A stretch of 64,000 bases of DNA from Takifugu bimaculatus (Eukaryota; Chordata; Actinopteri; Tetraodontiformes; Tetraodontidae): the NCBI GenBank assembly GCA_004026145.2, contig CP034979.1, positions 13,859,404-13,923,403 of the forward strand, in the 5' to 3' direction. Below are positions 1-14,900 of this stretch, piece after piece (position 1 is the first letter of the stretch; each line of letters begins with the position of its first letter). Position numbers and translations under genes: made by a program. The notes beneath the pieces were generated by a model. It saw only the letters and a list, made by a program, of their open reading frames with translations. It ran no database searches and was not told the DNA's origin.

Positions 1-53
1 TAACTGGCCATTTGCGCCGTCTGGCTCCACGGGAAAAGACACTCCCTGCCTCC

Positions 54-275
54 TCTTGTGAACCCTTTGCTCCCTTTCCCCATTTTTTTCCCTCTCCTCC
101 TCTCCACCCCCCCCCCCCCCCCCCACACTGCTATTGTCTTTTCTTCCATCTTAATTCTCTTCATCTCTCACTGCTCTCTTTCCACCAACCAGCCCCTTCC
201 CCTCCTCTCCCCTCCTCCTCCCTCCCTACCTCCCTCCTCCACTTCTTTTTTTCACTCTCCATTCCTCTGGCCCTA
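54..275 (+). repeat. Polypyrimidine tract with C18 run
   Basis: About 220 bases of almost uninterrupted C and T, including an 18-base C run at 107-124. Such mirror-type tracts can adopt H-DNA. Frames across it give only low-complexity proline/serine peptides. Confidence 0.85.
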
Positions 276-475
276 AAACCAGCCCCTCGGCCGCCCGTTT
301 GCGCTCACTTAGATGGCTGTTACCATGACAACCCTGTTCTTTCAGCTCTTGCAAAATAATGAAGACAATGTGTTTTCCATTTAGATGAGTTTTCTGGCGC
401 AGCAGGGAGATATGGAGTGTCCATCTTGCCTCCTCTTTCACTGCGGAGGAAATGTAATAAAAAAGGGGTTTCTAA

Positions 476-578
476 CCTCTCTCTCTCTCTCTCACACACA
501 CACATGCGCGCACGCACACATGTGCGCACACACACACACACACACAGGCACACACACAGGCACACACACACACACAGG
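476..578 (+). repeat. Compound (CT)n/(CA)n microsatellite
   Basis: (CT)9-10 passing into interrupted (CA)n with CG and GG interruptions (TGCGCGCACG, CAGGCACACA). Confidence 0.95.
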
Positions 579-3500
579 TTAGGGTGCTGTTTAAGAAAGA
601 AGCTTGATGTTTTAACCATAGCTGGCAGACTACTAGCAAAGGTTATCAAAACATTTGTAGTATTTTTTGGTGTTCCAAAATACATTCACAAATGTAAAAA
701 TAGATAAATAACATTGATTGACACAGCGGAGACAAGACTTTGACGATTTAAAAATAAAACCGTGAAACAACTTCTCCACGATCAATTCTGCCGGACCCTG
801 TCAAAATGACAAACTGCGAACATTTCGCGAACTATTTGGTGTTTTTTTCCTTCTCCTGTCAATTATGATTTTGCAGCACGACGACTAAACGCCACGACAG
901 CTGAAACCAGCATTCCCCCTCTTGCTGTTGCACATTTATTAACTCGTCGTGGCACACAGCGAGAACGACGACGCGGCCACTTGTTACGGGCGGAAAAGTA
1001 AATTTGCGCTGCTGTGAAAGGTAATTCACTCACAACTTCCCGGCACATTTACCTCAGGGATTTCACGAATGAGCAAGCCCTGTTTTATTGCTCTACTTTT
1101 GACAGCTGTTGATATAAAAAGTCTCGGTGTGAATAAGAATTAACGCTACATTCACAATTAGAGGGAGTGGTAGAGATTCCCAAATCCCTGAATCTCTTCT
1201 GACACGCACACATATATGAAATACACACGCTGCACCAGAGAAATGGAACAGGGAGCAGTACAATAAGTGTTTACAGTGGAAATAGTGAGTCTGGGACATT
1301 TTTTTGCGTCTCTTTTCCAGTGTTTATGGAGAGCGGTGAGGAACAACACTTCCTGAGAGGAAAGCCAGCTTTCCAAGCTTGAACCCTCTTCCAAGCCCCA
1401 CAGACGGCAAATACTCTGTCTCCAATTTAGTTTTTCCAGCGAGTGCCATGTAATACACGAGTGTAGAGAAACTGGTATGCGTGTGAAAGGGGGTGTGTTT
1501 TAGATAAAGCACGCACGCACGGCAGAGAAGGCCGAGTGCTCGCCGCCGAATCAGCCAGAAAATTTGACCGTTTTGAATTCCAGTGGCGACCAAGGACTTC
1601 TTGTGTTCACTGCTTGTTGGAGACCTTTTACCGAGAAGAAACCGCAGCTAGAAGATGACACAAAGAGGGTCAAGCCCCATATAAAATCCACTCCAACGAC
1701 TTCCTCTTACTCCCATGTGGAGCTCGCTCTGCGAGGCCTGTTAACACTGTTGAGAGGAGAGATCCAAAAAGGAAAAGAGGGTGGAGACGTTCCCACTTAC
1801 AATACCCTCCACTTTCTTGCAATTCCAAGCAGATCGGACTGTCAACAACAAAGATGTGTCATCAGGAAAAAGGCAGTCATGTTCTCAACAATAACCACCC
1901 CTTATAGCCTTTTGATTCGTGTAACGCACCGTTTACACATGCAGAACAGGATTTCTTGGGATTAGATTAGGAGATTCTCAATATACGCCAAGTTGCACAT
2001 GCAGCACGGAGCCGGGGTGGTTCTATCTCAATTTCTATGAGATGTCTGCCCCAGGAACTTGTCGGAATCTTTCCTTCTGTGTACGTGCAAAGCTAACACA
2101 TTAGCATTCACAGTTAAATGCAATCAACTGTTTCCTAAACTTAAGCAACCTCTTTGGTCCTTCTGACATCAAATGGGATTTATTTTACCTCTACCTCATC
2201 CTATGTGTGCATGTTTTAAACCTAATCATTAGTGTCATTACATCACTTAATACCTTATGCTGCTGCCTGCTGCAAGATAAACTTCCCCTGATCCTCAAAG
2301 GGCAAGCCGTCAGCGATGCATGTGCAAACGCACAGGAAAACACAATCTGCTGGCTGAGCATTATATATTTGCAGGTGTACCCACTAATGTTGAGCCCACT
2401 GATGAGCCGGCCCGCCGTATGGGCTGTTTTAAAGTGCTCTGGTGGTGCAGTCGCTTCCCACATGCGTCTCTATTTGATGCTCAACATGTGGTGGCAAAAC
2501 AGCCTCTGTGCTTCAGGCACCCTCATCTTCTTAAGACACTCCTGTCAGAAATCGTGATGACACAGCGTGGACTGTGACCGTCGCAGCTATACGCTTACAC
2601 ATGCGTGGGCCTCCTGAGGGTTTGGGGTTTTTTTTCTCGTCCATGCGTGTTTAAAATGTCCGCCTTTCACTGTAATACAATTATCCTCTGGCACCTGCAG
2701 AGTGCAGCGGCGGCCCCTGAACGCACTCAGACACACATGCGGCGACAAATCCTGACAGATCAAAACACCACACTCCTTCAAATCCAGTGAAAAGCCTGTT
2801 TACTGATGATCCGGTTTGAAGACAACAGGCGGCTGCACTGAAGGAGTGGGGAGAGAAAAAAGAGAGGTGATAGGTGAAGGCAGCTGAGGCGATCCGGGGG
2901 ACGCAGGCTGCAGGGGCTGGTTTTATTATCAGCCACTGTAATGGATCTAGGTGGGATAATTGGCCTCCTAAGCTCAATGCACAGCATGCATTTTTAATGA
3001 GCCCACACTGTTGCACATTTAATATAGAGGCACGATACCGCACATGATAAGGAAGTGTTGTGAAATGCAAATCTTATAGAAGTAGGCTACAGAAGAGACA
3101 GGAGCATTTTACGTTGCTTTGATTTGGACTGTGTTGTCAGGCTTTGCTGCTATTATGTGTCTAATTTCACCCAATCAGAGGGATAAATTTGTGTGTAGCA
3201 CTATCAAAAGGACTTTTTGGTTTAAAAAAGAGTCTAAGACAGACTGTTGAAATAGTATGTTAGGCAGGATCAAACAGGTGAAATCTATTAAATTGGTATT
3301 CATTTTTAAAAATTATTGCAAAATCTAAAAAACTAATTGATGACTTTCAACCAGGGACACGACAGATGATGAAAGAAAACAATAGAAAAGGTCAAATTTA
3401 GCCGGTACGCTATGCAGACACAATCACACAGCAGCTCCAGTCAGGTGTTGTGACCTGATGAAGCACCTTGTGATGTTCTTAGTGGCTTTAAAGCAACCAA

Positions 3501-6399
3501 ACGAGGTGGCCTCGGCATTACAGCAGTCTCAGCAGGGCATTAGTGGGCCGCACTGACCGGGGAGCTCAGAGGCTGGTGGCAGGGGGCAGAACGAACCGAG
3601 GATAAGTGAATTAAGAAAACTTAAATCGTGTTTAGCCTCAGCTGAGATCCACTCTCCTCAATGGAGAGCATGATGTCTGATGGTAATAGCATTAACATCT
3701 GGGGAAGTGATGTCGGGCGGTCGGTAAACTGCCACCAGCGGTCAGGAAGGGCCTGCTCACAACAGACGGCTGCTCTTGGAACAAAAACACGGTGAGCAAG
3801 AAGGGGAGGAGATTAAAGAGGGGTGACAGGAGGGATAAAGAGAGGACAGGAGGCAGAGAGGAGAGGTGGCAGGTGGAGGGAGGTTGATTAATGACAGCCC
3901 CTTTTGTTTCGCTCCCTCACTCACTCGCTCACTTCCCCCCGCTGTCCTACAGTACTTCCTTCAGAGACCCCACAGACCCTCTGCAATCCTGCTCCAAATC
4001 TCTCCCAAAGATTTACAGGCTGGCTCCATCCATCAACAGGAACTCCCTACGCCCCCCCCCACCCCCCACCGTAAACCTGGACTCTCTCTCAATGTTTGTG
4101 TCTTTCCCACCTTTTGAAAGCTGGCAGCAGCAGCATCGATAGCATTAGTGCAATTAAGGAAATGTAGAGGAATATAAATAGGGTTTCACATGAAACACTG
4201 GTCAAACACACAATTCTACCCGCTCCGCAACAGTCCAATTATTTGGGATTTGTTTGTTCCGAGCTGCAGATGCTGTGTGCCTGTCCCTGCGTGCACGCCA
4301 ATCCTTCCCTCTGCCGCGCAACACACAGACCAAGCGCGGACAGCTGAGCATAAGCGCCTGGATCACACAAATGAATTCTGCTTTCTGATGGCAGACAGAC
4401 GGACATGCTGGACAGTCAATGCTAATCTGCCACCCCTTCCCCCCCACCACCACCGCCACCACCCACCACTGCCGCCACCTTTAATCCCTGTAGGGCAGCG
4501 AGAGGAAAAACCTGCATAATGGTGGAAAGAAAGGCTTGATCTCTTTCGTCCACCGGCTAAATAAACTGTTGTTAACCGTTTTGCTATGCTAGGCGAAACA
4601 ATGGAAGATGGATAATGTTTCACTTGCGCTCTTGGCTGCCTTGTTTGATTTGTTGGCAGAGCCCGGCGTATATAGCATGAGTAATAATAAACTTTGCAGC
4701 TCGGTGACAGCTGCAGCGGTACGGGTCTCGCTCAAGCCTTGTTAGGTGCAAACATACTCCAACGCCAGCCATATTTCTTCCAATTAAGTGTAACTGACTA
4801 GTAATTTAGCCCAATCTCCTGCGGCGCTGCGTGTGACCGAGCCGGCGCAGCTTAAGGAGGAGGCGTCTTAAAGGAGAGGTGTATGAGCACGCCGCTCCTG
4901 CGCTACAGTATGTGCTTTGTATTCATTGCAGATTACAGGAGGATGCTGGAGGACAGAAAAGGAGCAGCCATTGATTTTTGAGCGCTGGGCAGGCAGTGGT
5001 CGTTTGCAGAGTCTGGTCAGTGTGCACACAAAGAGAGAATGAACAGGTAGCACGGAGGACACTGCACACAGATGCACACATGTTTACATCAGTCCGTCGG
5101 TGGGTGTGCAACAGATGTTCATTCCATAGTCACAGAACTATAGGGAGTAGCAACCCGATAAGACTGGCTGCATCCGCCCCACCAGTTCCTGAAGTTACGC
5201 AAGCTAGCCACGCTAAATTGGTATGCTTTTTAATTATAGCACGCTAACCTACGCTGGAGCTCCCAGTACTCCAGGCAATGGTCTCCAGTGGCCCAACAGC
5301 TGAATCAAACAGCTGTGCAGCGAGAGAGGTGGACGTTCTTGTATTCCACCTGGCGCCTTCCTCCACAGTGTGTCCAACTCAGCAGCTTTAACATGAGTCC
5401 ATTTGTTGCTATTACTCTTCATTTTTAAGCAGGTAGGAGCATATGGCGGCATTAAATCTTCCATCAAGTGTCAGGCAAATCAGACATCGATTTTTATGAG
5501 CCACTCTGCGAGGGGCAATACAGATCTCCTTCATCAAAACAGGCAGCGCAGACCGCACACACAATAATCAAGTGTGGGAACACAATAGCAGCAGTGAATG
5601 GATCCCACTTTGAAAAACGAACAGCCGTAAACTGACCAAAGGAGTAATTTGGATAGAGAAGCTCCAGTTAGCCTCCACTGCCTTGAGTCAGCAGCTGACC
5701 ATTGAACTGGATCTCCACCTGTTAAACCCCTGCTTATTCTTAGAAGGGAGACGACATCTTTTTCCCAGAGTTGCGTCCTTCCGCTTCATTTTATGAATGC
5801 CGGACATGCATCCGTTGCTACTTGTACCAGATAAATGTCAAGCAAATGTAAAACAGTCACAATAAATGCAGAAAACAACCTGACAGACTTTCTGATAGAT
5901 TCCTACAACCATCATTCCATTTGAAAACAGTTGACCAGGACGAGCATTTGGATTCAACTTCCTCCCCCTGAAATTAAACTATATGAGCCATCCTGAGCTC
6001 TTTAGCTATTGGCAGAGAGCTACGGGGCACGAGATGACAAACAGGTGCACAGAGAGCGACAGAATGAGACTAAATGGAAGAACAGTCTATTTCTGTATAA
6101 GAGGGGTAGAAAAGACTAGAGAGACAGCAGCGGGAGAAAGAGTGGCAGGGAAAGACGAGGCGCCTTGTGTCGTTTTAATGTAACTCCTCTTTTGGTTTTT
6201 CAGACATGATAACGCGTTACTGTAACTCTTGACTTGCGTTGTCAGATTGTTGTGGCGTTTACAGACCTGACTTCTCCGTGTGACGGCCACATTTATCAAG
6301 TATTAATGATGAAACGATGAAGACGGTTAAAATTTGCTTGTGTTGAAAAGCATCAGCCCTGAATCATTTTTGCCAGAGAGAATAATTCTATAAATAATA

Positions 6400-9300
6400 C
6401 AATTCTTTTGAATTTTCCAACGCAAAAGATTTCATATTCCGCCCCTCGCTGTGCTAAACTCTAACCTCTGAGGGCCGGCGGAGCACAACAGTCGACCCAA
6501 TCCGAGCCTTTGGGTTTCCACTCTGACCTGCAACCAGACACCCACCCGACCTTCTGCGGCGCTGTGATGCATTCGGACCCCAACAAGGCACCAAACCCAC
6601 AGCGAAACACCTGTTGGATCCACAACTGTGCGGAAAACACACACCTGACGCAACCACTTAAAGGTGTGTGTACTGATGCACCACATTTGAAAGACTCCAG
6701 CACCACCGACACAGGGAGGAGGGAAGGAACGTACTGGTGAAGGTCTCAATAAAATACATGTAATTAAATATTCAGGCCTTTTTTCTCCCGCCAACACCAG
6801 CGTGAAGAACAAAAAAAATCCCATTCTTAGTGTGGATCCAGTAATCCATCACTTATCTGGACTCTGCCACTACAGCCGCTAACCCCCCGGTCTTCTCCTC
6901 CATTCACTGTTTCTCATTGCAGCCTTCTCCTCCGCTGTATTTTCTCCACCTCAGCCCTCCTCATCCTCACCATTAACCTATATCTGCGCTCCCCGAGGTG
7001 CCGCCTGAAATCCATCCCCCACCTTTTTCCCTTCCTCCAAACAACGCCGAGGACAGACAAGAGTAATAAGACAGAACAGCAGGGGTGGGATGGCTCTAGT
7101 AAGGTTATTAAGCTTCACACAAAAACACATGATTTGCCATAGGGCCACTGAGGTGAGGCTCCCGTGGGGTGGGGGGGGGGGCTGTGTGTGTTAAAGGAGG
7201 CTCGTTATGTGTTCATGTAGGGGGCCAGCAGCCCACTGTTCATTTCGGCTAATTGTTTTCAGAAAGCCAAATCACGATCATGTAAAACACTGACGCCAAT
7301 TCTCCAGAAAATTCTTCCCAAATCTGTGAGCTGATTGATTCCAATGTACCGTGTCAACCTTCTCCTGGAGGCAGTTCTGAATTATCGCTAAATATGAAAA
7401 AAATGTGTGAATATTTCCAGCGGTGTTCAAAATATTTGTGCAAACTCGGTGGTAATGATCAGAAATATGCACGGGATTCGTCCCCGAGCGCCATTTTTGT
7501 GGCTGAGGGTTGATTGAGCGGTGCAAAGACGGCGGTGGATCATTTTTCAGCCTCAAAATCTGCGACGGCGTGGTCGGGGAACGCCAGTCCGCGGCGCCAG
7601 GAGGCGAAACGCAGAGGGAACCGAAGAGGGGAGGGCTGGGCAGACGGGGTGCAGTGTGGTCCGGCTCTGGCTGTGTTTTCAGTGGCGCTGTTCTGGCAAC
7701 GCGAGGCCGGGTCTTCCCTCACTGCTCAGCTGAGCAATCAGGTCACCTCATCTTGACAGACACAAACACGCGCACGCAGACGTAAACACGCAGAGACACA
7801 CTTGGTCATAGACACACAGTGCATGCTGCCTGCAGCTGTTGCCAATGATGTCAGTCCTGATTTGGCCAAACTAGCCTTTTGTTTCACAGCACGAACACAA
7901 AAGAGAGGGGGAGGCTTCATTTGGCAGAACAGCCCACAGAGTTCTTCTGTCTCCGAGGCTCTTTGGATTGAGGATGAGCTACTGGTTGTAGTGGAGTCCG
8001 AAAGCAGCGGGGCTGCGTTAATCTGGCTAACAATGCCAAAATGCCATTTTCCTGTCGACGTAAATCACTCGTGACAGATTTAGCGTTGACTAAAATAACG
8101 TGTTCTGGGCTTCCCAGCGATTTATGAGAAGTCCACACGTTTTTCAGTGTTTTCCTGGAGACAGAGGGAAACCCAGAGCACTATTTAATGAAACTGAGCA
8201 AGTGCGCAGCTCTATGGCCACTGAAGCCAGCTCTCAATCAGCGGAAGTTGTCCCGGCGCCCGGGCAGCATCCCTGCTGCCAACAACGAGGAGGTTTGGGG
8301 ACGCGCTTCGGTCTGACTGACTTCAGTTCATCTCAACAACATCTGCATCTGCATCATCACGGGGGCCTTTATTACAACCACCCCCAGACACGTCGCACCT
8401 GCTGACCCAAGACCCAAACGCAGTCTCGGCTGCCCTCGATGCTGCCCTCGATATTCCCGGTCCTACAGCATCGTCTCCTGGCGCTCACCAACTCTGATTT
8501 ATGCGACCAGGCGTCCTCGTTGGAGATGATCTGATTAGGTGTGATCTGATTGCGGTCTTTGTTGGCTCGTGTCAGAGGGACCGACAGAGACGGCGGGAGG
8601 GAGTGATTGAGAGCAGGGCCGTCATCCTGTCAGCCTGTCAAGAGCAGAGCCATATTGTGCTTGAATGTTACGCCGAGGTGCCGGGGAGAGTTTGACGGGA
8701 GAATCAAAGATGAATCAGCCGATATCAAAGAGCACGTGGGAAGATATTAATACAAATCTGCTCGCAGTTGTCACTACTTAGGGAGGAGATACGGTGCCGC
8801 GAGTGATCCGGGGACGGGTGCAGCGCGGCTAAACAGGTAGCATTTCACACACGGGGTTATCGTGGAATAACACGTTTTATAAAGGCTGGGTCCTTTGTGC
8901 TCGGGAGCTGCAGCGCGGCGGCAAAGCAGCTCGACCCTGGTGTGTAATATCTGCTGAGAACAAATAATCTGAAAAGCCTCAAATGACCTCTGCCTTTCTA
9001 AGCTTCCTGAAATACTAACCAAATTAATCAACTTTTTTTTTTTTAAATGCACTGAGCCACAGCGGCTTCTGTGTGGTATGAAGATGCTATTAAAACATTA
9101 TGGGTCTTAACAGATTGCACCACGGTGTCTGATTGGCGATCAGATTTGCGTTGTAAAGGTTTATCTAAAGGCCGATATGATGCCCTGCGTAGTAAAGCAA
9201 TTTCTGCCGCCTTGAGGCGAAACAAAAGGGCAGAGATCCCCAAGATCAGAGAGAGCTTCACTCCGAGTAACAGGGAAAGGAGGGATGCAAAGAGAGGCAG

Positions 9301-11820
9301 AAAACCATTTGAGGGGATTTGATAGACTGCAGATTTAATGTCCATCTGATGAAAACTGAGAGAGAATCAGAATTAATCGTCTTAGCTGTTTGTTTGGTAA
9401 TCTGATTTAGTCTGATTTTTAGGCTGCTATCTCTGCTTGTGGTTACTGATCCCGTCCCTGGCCACAGCCATTTTCACCTCCCACTACCCCTCTCCTTCCC
9501 TTATTTGAGTTTGAGCTTAATATACTAAAAAAGAAATGCGTACAGTAAGCCTCCAGTCTGCCAAATCCACTGACATGTCTGCTTATGAAATTCCTACTAG
9601 CATACTACGGCTATCCCTGCTCCAAATAAATGACCTACTTTGCACATTAACACACTTTTATATGTGGGCAAATTATCGGGCAGCCTCATAACTTCCCCTG
9701 CTGGCTCAGACCAATTTCACTTCTCGTCTGATTCTTGGAAAACACCGTGTCTCCCCACCTCGCCGTTCTCGGCTGCAGGTGGACAACAAAAAGGTTAAAA
9801 TACACTTAGAAGAAAACAGCAGCTTCATATTTGTCAGGGTCACGTGCCTCCCTTGTGTGATCCTGTTTAAGGAAGGTGAGACTGGCACTGAGGCCCACCT
9901 AAGGTGCTCCCAGCCCGGGATGAGCTATTTCTAGACCGGGCCCCTCCTGTCTCCACCTCCTGCTCTGGTGGGGAAACCACAGCGCTGCACAGGCCCCAGT
10001 CAGACATGACTTAAGAATGGATTCATTATTCACACAGGCTGTAAAAGGGCTGACGGGTGGGATGGTCGGACAGAAATTTCACTTCTACTACTGTCAAAGT
10101 GTGCGCCGTGTGCTTATTAGCCGAGCGTTTCAGCGAAAGCGTCCGCGTTCTCCCACGTTGGAGACGCGTAGAGACGTTAAGACGTTAGATGCACGCCGAG
10201 ACGACCCTTGCAAAGATGGTGCGGCAAGATTCAAAACAGCTGTAAACACACATCATATTGAGCTCAAAGAACGCTTGACAGCACAACACGGCTTCACACA
10301 GGCTGACATGGATGATGTGGAAATGCTTCCTCTCCCAACACACGCACACACGGGGCAGATTGGATATGAGTTTGCTCACCGACCATGATAAGAAAATGTG
10401 GCAAATGCGCAATCTGATATGCATGACTTGAGGTTTCTCTCTGCCTTTCTTTTCCTCTTGGAAATCGCAGGTTGCATCCATAATTTACACCAGCCTCCGT
10501 CTGTTTCTTTCTTTTCCACTCTGCTCCCTCCTTCCTTTTCCTCCCTCCATCTCCTCTTCTCTCTCCTGGCAATCTGGCTTTTGCAGCTTCCCTCATTAGC
10601 ATAATGCAGAATGTGCAGATGCCACCGAAAATTATTCACCTTCTAGCACTTTGGTGCTGTTTTACGTGTGTACAAACTACGGGATAGACATTTTATGAAG
10701 CCTTTCAGAACAGGAGTAGGAAAATGTGAACTAGAAACTAAAAACCGGCACTGTAATGCCACATCTCTTGCTATGGTTTCCTTCCCCTCGCGTCCTTGTT
10801 CACCCAGATTATATCATCCATCACTTCATCCAGAGCCTTCTGACACTGCGGGCATGACTGACCGAATATTTTCAGCCAGTTTTTAAATCAACACTTAATA
10901 TTCATGCAGTCCAATTGAGTGCTGAATACATGATTTGATGCTGTTAGCAGACTCCCTAAAGGTGTTTTGCAGTAAACAAAGCCTTGTCCTGAAGGGTGGA
11001 GGATGCAGGTAGAGGGATTAGTAGCTGTCCTCCTTATGCATGACTGATATTGATGCTGATAGAGAGCGATCAATATCGCAGCTATTCAAGTTTTACGCCC
11101 TCGGGTTGGCTCGATCGTAACCAAACCGAGGTCTTTCTGCATGGACGAAGTCCCAGCAGGTGATACATCAGCGTCTTACCAGTGCGTTTGAGGGCGTTCT
11201 CTTGTTCCCAGCCAGGTGATATCAGCTCCCTAATCCTCATCAATCACCGGGAGAGCCTAAAATGAAACCAAACAGAACGCAGAGCACATCAGGGGCTGTG
11301 ACAAGACACGATCTGCCTTTATCGGGAAACAAGACTTAGGTGGCCTCATCATCAAGACGTAATGAAGCGCTCTGTCGTGCATCTGACAGATTGGAATCAT
11401 GAAACGAGGACTGACGGAGCTGGAGACGACGTGCATCTGTAATCCCCGTCAATGATGAGAGATGAAATGCTCAAATGACAAATACAAGTGGATTTTACGT
11501 GGTGGCGGGGAGTGTCCCTCACTACTTAAGTTGCAGAAGCAGCCGTCTTTGAAAGCTCCGGGCTCTAATCATGGAGGAACGTTTCTCCTCTGCTTCTGGC
11601 TCTTATCTAACTCTGATGTGCAGAGAGACTAATGGGATGACCACTTGTCAAGTGCTTTGCAGGCCAGCATCTTTAACTGACTTATTACTGTGGATGAAAC
11701 TCCCACCGCATTTCATTAATATTCTGCTTGACTGCTTCCCCAAAGTGTCTGGCTGACTGTGTTTTTGCCACATGTGTACTCATATAGTAGGCGGGGAAAG
11801 GACTCAAACTAGCCTTACAG
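6400..11820. other. Gene-free segment (inferred intron)
   Basis: No exon, RNA gene or transposon recognised. A G+C-rich patch at about 7,480-7,730 (ACGGCGGTGG, CGACGGCGTGG, CGCGGCGCC) gives four overlapping frames at once, the usual effect of high G+C rather than coding. C- and T-rich stretches at 6,880-7,040 and 10,500-10,570. Confidence 0.6.
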
Positions 11821-11965
11821 GCTGCAGACTGGCCCACATTTAATTACTGTTAAGATGCGAGCTAAATACGCCTCCACGATTTACTCATTTTCCCCACATT
11901 TGAGTCCAATTAAATTAGTCATATGAGTTTAATTAACTCAATATGATCTGATATTGTAATTTCAC
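11820..11965. promoter_or_regulatory. Candidate conserved non-coding element (homeodomain-rich)
   Basis: AT-rich but complex sequence with several TAATTA/AATTAA cores and a dyad centred on TCATATGA (11,902-11,939). Clusters of this composition inside introns of transcription-regulator genes often prove to be vertebrate enhancers. Conservation was not tested. Confidence 0.25.
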
Positions 11966-14900
11966 ACTTGGATATGGGATACAGGGTGCTTGAGCACAAA
12001 GAAAGCGTGCTCATTATGAACAGTCATGTTGGTATTACCCACCGCAGCATGAACTGGGTGACTGTGGAAGGTTACCTTTATTTCCAAAGACCTGGCGTTG
12101 AGCCTTTCAGGCCATTACTCACAGCTCCAGCCAATCACGGAGCCGCATTTGATGCAACGAAGGAAATGATGATTTATTGCCTTAATGCATAACCACTTTC
12201 TCATTGGAAACATAGCTGTTAGTGTTCGGAGATTGAGATTTCACCACAGGAATTTATGTCAAACATTCATTTGCAACAAAGGGAATCACCAGCAATAGAA
12301 GTCAAAAAATCTCAAAATACTAAGATATAAAAATAATATACACAATGTATGAATATTTTTGGGGACCTTCTGTCCTGCAAGCGCCAGTAAAGAAAGTATA
12401 GACATAATTCTGTGGTTTAAAAGAAGCATCGGCAAGAATGGCCAACCTTGGAAGAAACTTTCTTGGATCATGCAATAATGACACGATCGATAATTTCAGA
12501 GCGCTTCTGTCCGGCAAGCTTGGAATTTTTGGAGACAATCGATGCTGCCGTTTTACCAATTTCAATGCACTTGGAAAGTTCTATGGCTGAGTGCCTCTAT
12601 CTGACCGAAGGGGTCTGAAACGCAACGCCTCCTGTTGGTGTTACATTCTTCTCATAAAAATAAATGTGCCATTATGGCGCAAAATACCAAGCAAAAGCAG
12701 CCTGTAATTTACTGGTCTGCTTTAATGAAATGTACGGCAGATTTTCTAACTCTTGCTGGGAGAAAATATGGCTGCTGAGAGCTACACCAGCTTGCAAATC
12801 ACTGTCACACCACCTCACAACACAGGCGGAATTATCAGAGAAAAACAAATGGAGCCATTGATTCACTAGTTGTTTATTTACAACCCTCTCCGGAGAAGAA
12901 ATAAATTCCCCTGTTGAGGCTTTGTTTCCCCATCATAAGGCACGACTGGATGCGTGAGGAGAGGGGGTGAGCGGGCCACACACGCGCAGCCAGCAACAGC
13001 ACGCGTGCGCGCACATACCCCTTACATCTGGATTAATCTCCAACGGGCGTCCTCGCAGATGCCATTAAATGTAGCAGAAGGCGAGAATCATGCAGGAAAA
13101 GAGGCTGCATCTGAATAATTTATTCAGAAGCTCATCTCGTCTCACACCGGGGGGATTTCTGCTTTCAATTTGCACCGTTCTCGTCCCCATATTCAAATCA
13201 GGGACCAGATTTGTTGTTATTGGCACACGGAAGGTCAACGTTAGTAAGCTAGCATCAATGCTGTCCTCAGTGGTCTGGTATGCCGTCTATTAGCACCCTC
13301 ACGTAGCATGCCTGTGTGTGTGTTTGTGTGGGGGGGGGCAGCCTTTGTTTACATCAGGGTGTGCTGTATGACACTGGAGAATAGGACTGCAGATCGCAGA
13401 GACGGCGGTGTGCGTCTGAGCTTATTAGGCTTCTTTCCAAGGACGCGGCGGCTCGAGACGTTACGCTGGCCGGGGAAAACACACGTTTGCTAATCATGGC
13501 GAGAAGACATTACGACTGCAAACAAAGAAAGCGGGGCAAAAAGTACACGAGAGGATTCTACACAGGGGTGCGGGAACATGGGCAACCTTACATACAACAC
13601 AGGAGCCTCTAAAAGGTTTTTGACTGGCATGTAAAAATCAAAGAATTACGAAGAATGATTTTTACAATGATGTTTTTTTTAAACGTTCATGGCCAATGTG
13701 AACATCACGGCTTCAGGTTAGCTTTAGCCATCTACAGCATCCAACATTAATCAGCTGAAGAAGCCGTTTGTCAATACTCGGCCTCTCCTCAGACTTTTGA
13801 ACTTCCGAAGTGCGTACTTTCTGCTGCTGTTGCTGACTGAGATGAAATGCATTGTGGTAAAGTCCACTCAAAGGATGACGTTTCACAAGTATGCGAGATG
13901 GCGTGCAGGGATAAGTACGCAGATTGAGGAACGACTGGAGGCTCTCCTGCTGTTTGTCGCATGTGTGAATAGACACTCCTGATCTGATTCTCCCGAGACC
14001 CTCAGAAGAGCTTGTGTAAAACAAGGTTCAAAGAAAAAAGGTAGGAAGAAGGATGAAGCCGTGCCACTCCTGCGTGTCCTCTCACTGGGTGTCACACTGG
14101 GACTGAGAAGAGGACATCTCAATGAGGCAGGGGTGATCTGTGATAACATCAGCTGCCATTAGAGCAACAGAAGCATCTCAAAAGAAGAACAAAAAAAGAG
14201 AGGGAATCAGACTCCTGTTAGAAATTTCCAGCCTCAAAAGCTGTGCAAAGCATCTTTGTTGTTGTTTGTTGCTTCCTTGGGGACTAGATCAGTTCATTTC
14301 CCACATACGTGCTACAGACAAAGAACTTGTGAAACACCATGTGAAACGCGTGTTTCAACTTTACGCCTGCTACAGAGGAGCGTCTTATTTTCTTAAATGC
14401 ATTCGAGGTTAAGAGGTTGCTCTGGGGAAACTGTGACTTCAGGCCCTCGCCTGTTTCTGTCGTTACAGGCATGAATGGCCCTGTGGTAGCCAGGCACAGT
14501 GCAGTGGTTCAACAAGGACTCTTTACCCAGCTGAGTGAGAGGCTAGCAGGCAGGCGACAGGCCAACTGGAGACTTTCAGCTCAGGCTGCTGTAAATGATG
14601 TCAATTCAGCCTGACCAGGAAGGCCACATGACCGGGACTAAGACCCAGCATGAGATGCAGCAAGGCTGGTGGCATCTGTAGTTGCCTTTTCTCCACAAGA
14701 ACCTGAGAGAAGAAGCAGGGATTGGTTGCTTTAGCTACTGGGGAATCCAGTTCAACTGCAGTACAGCAGCACACAACAACAATAAACAGCTTTTGCATCA
14801 TAATCATTTGATATCAGGCTGAAGGAAACTAACAAAAATGGGCCATGAGAGCATTTAGGGGGGAAAAAAGCTCTAGGAGCTAAAGCGACCTGCTATTTTC

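Larger units (their letters stand above)
1..6400. other. Gene-free segment (inferred intron), left part
   Basis: Apart from the pyrimidine tract and compound CT/CA repeat near the left edge, this is unique-looking sequence. Open frames are short and overlapping on both strands with no recognisable domain. AT-rich patches at 3,100-3,420 and 4,560-4,860 (CCAATTAAGTGTAACTG, GTAATTTAGCCC) may be regulatory. A weak CTCF-like GCAGGGGGCAG lies near 3,580. Confidence 0.6.

Noticed and set aside
7514..7756. Four overlapping open frames in a G+C-rich patch
   Set aside because: Simultaneous openness in several frames is a composition effect; no domain seen.
14480..14530. Short stretch resembling a tRNA-derived SINE head (GGCACAGTGCAGTGGTTC)
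   Set aside because: No A/B box pair, tail or target duplication; similarity too short.
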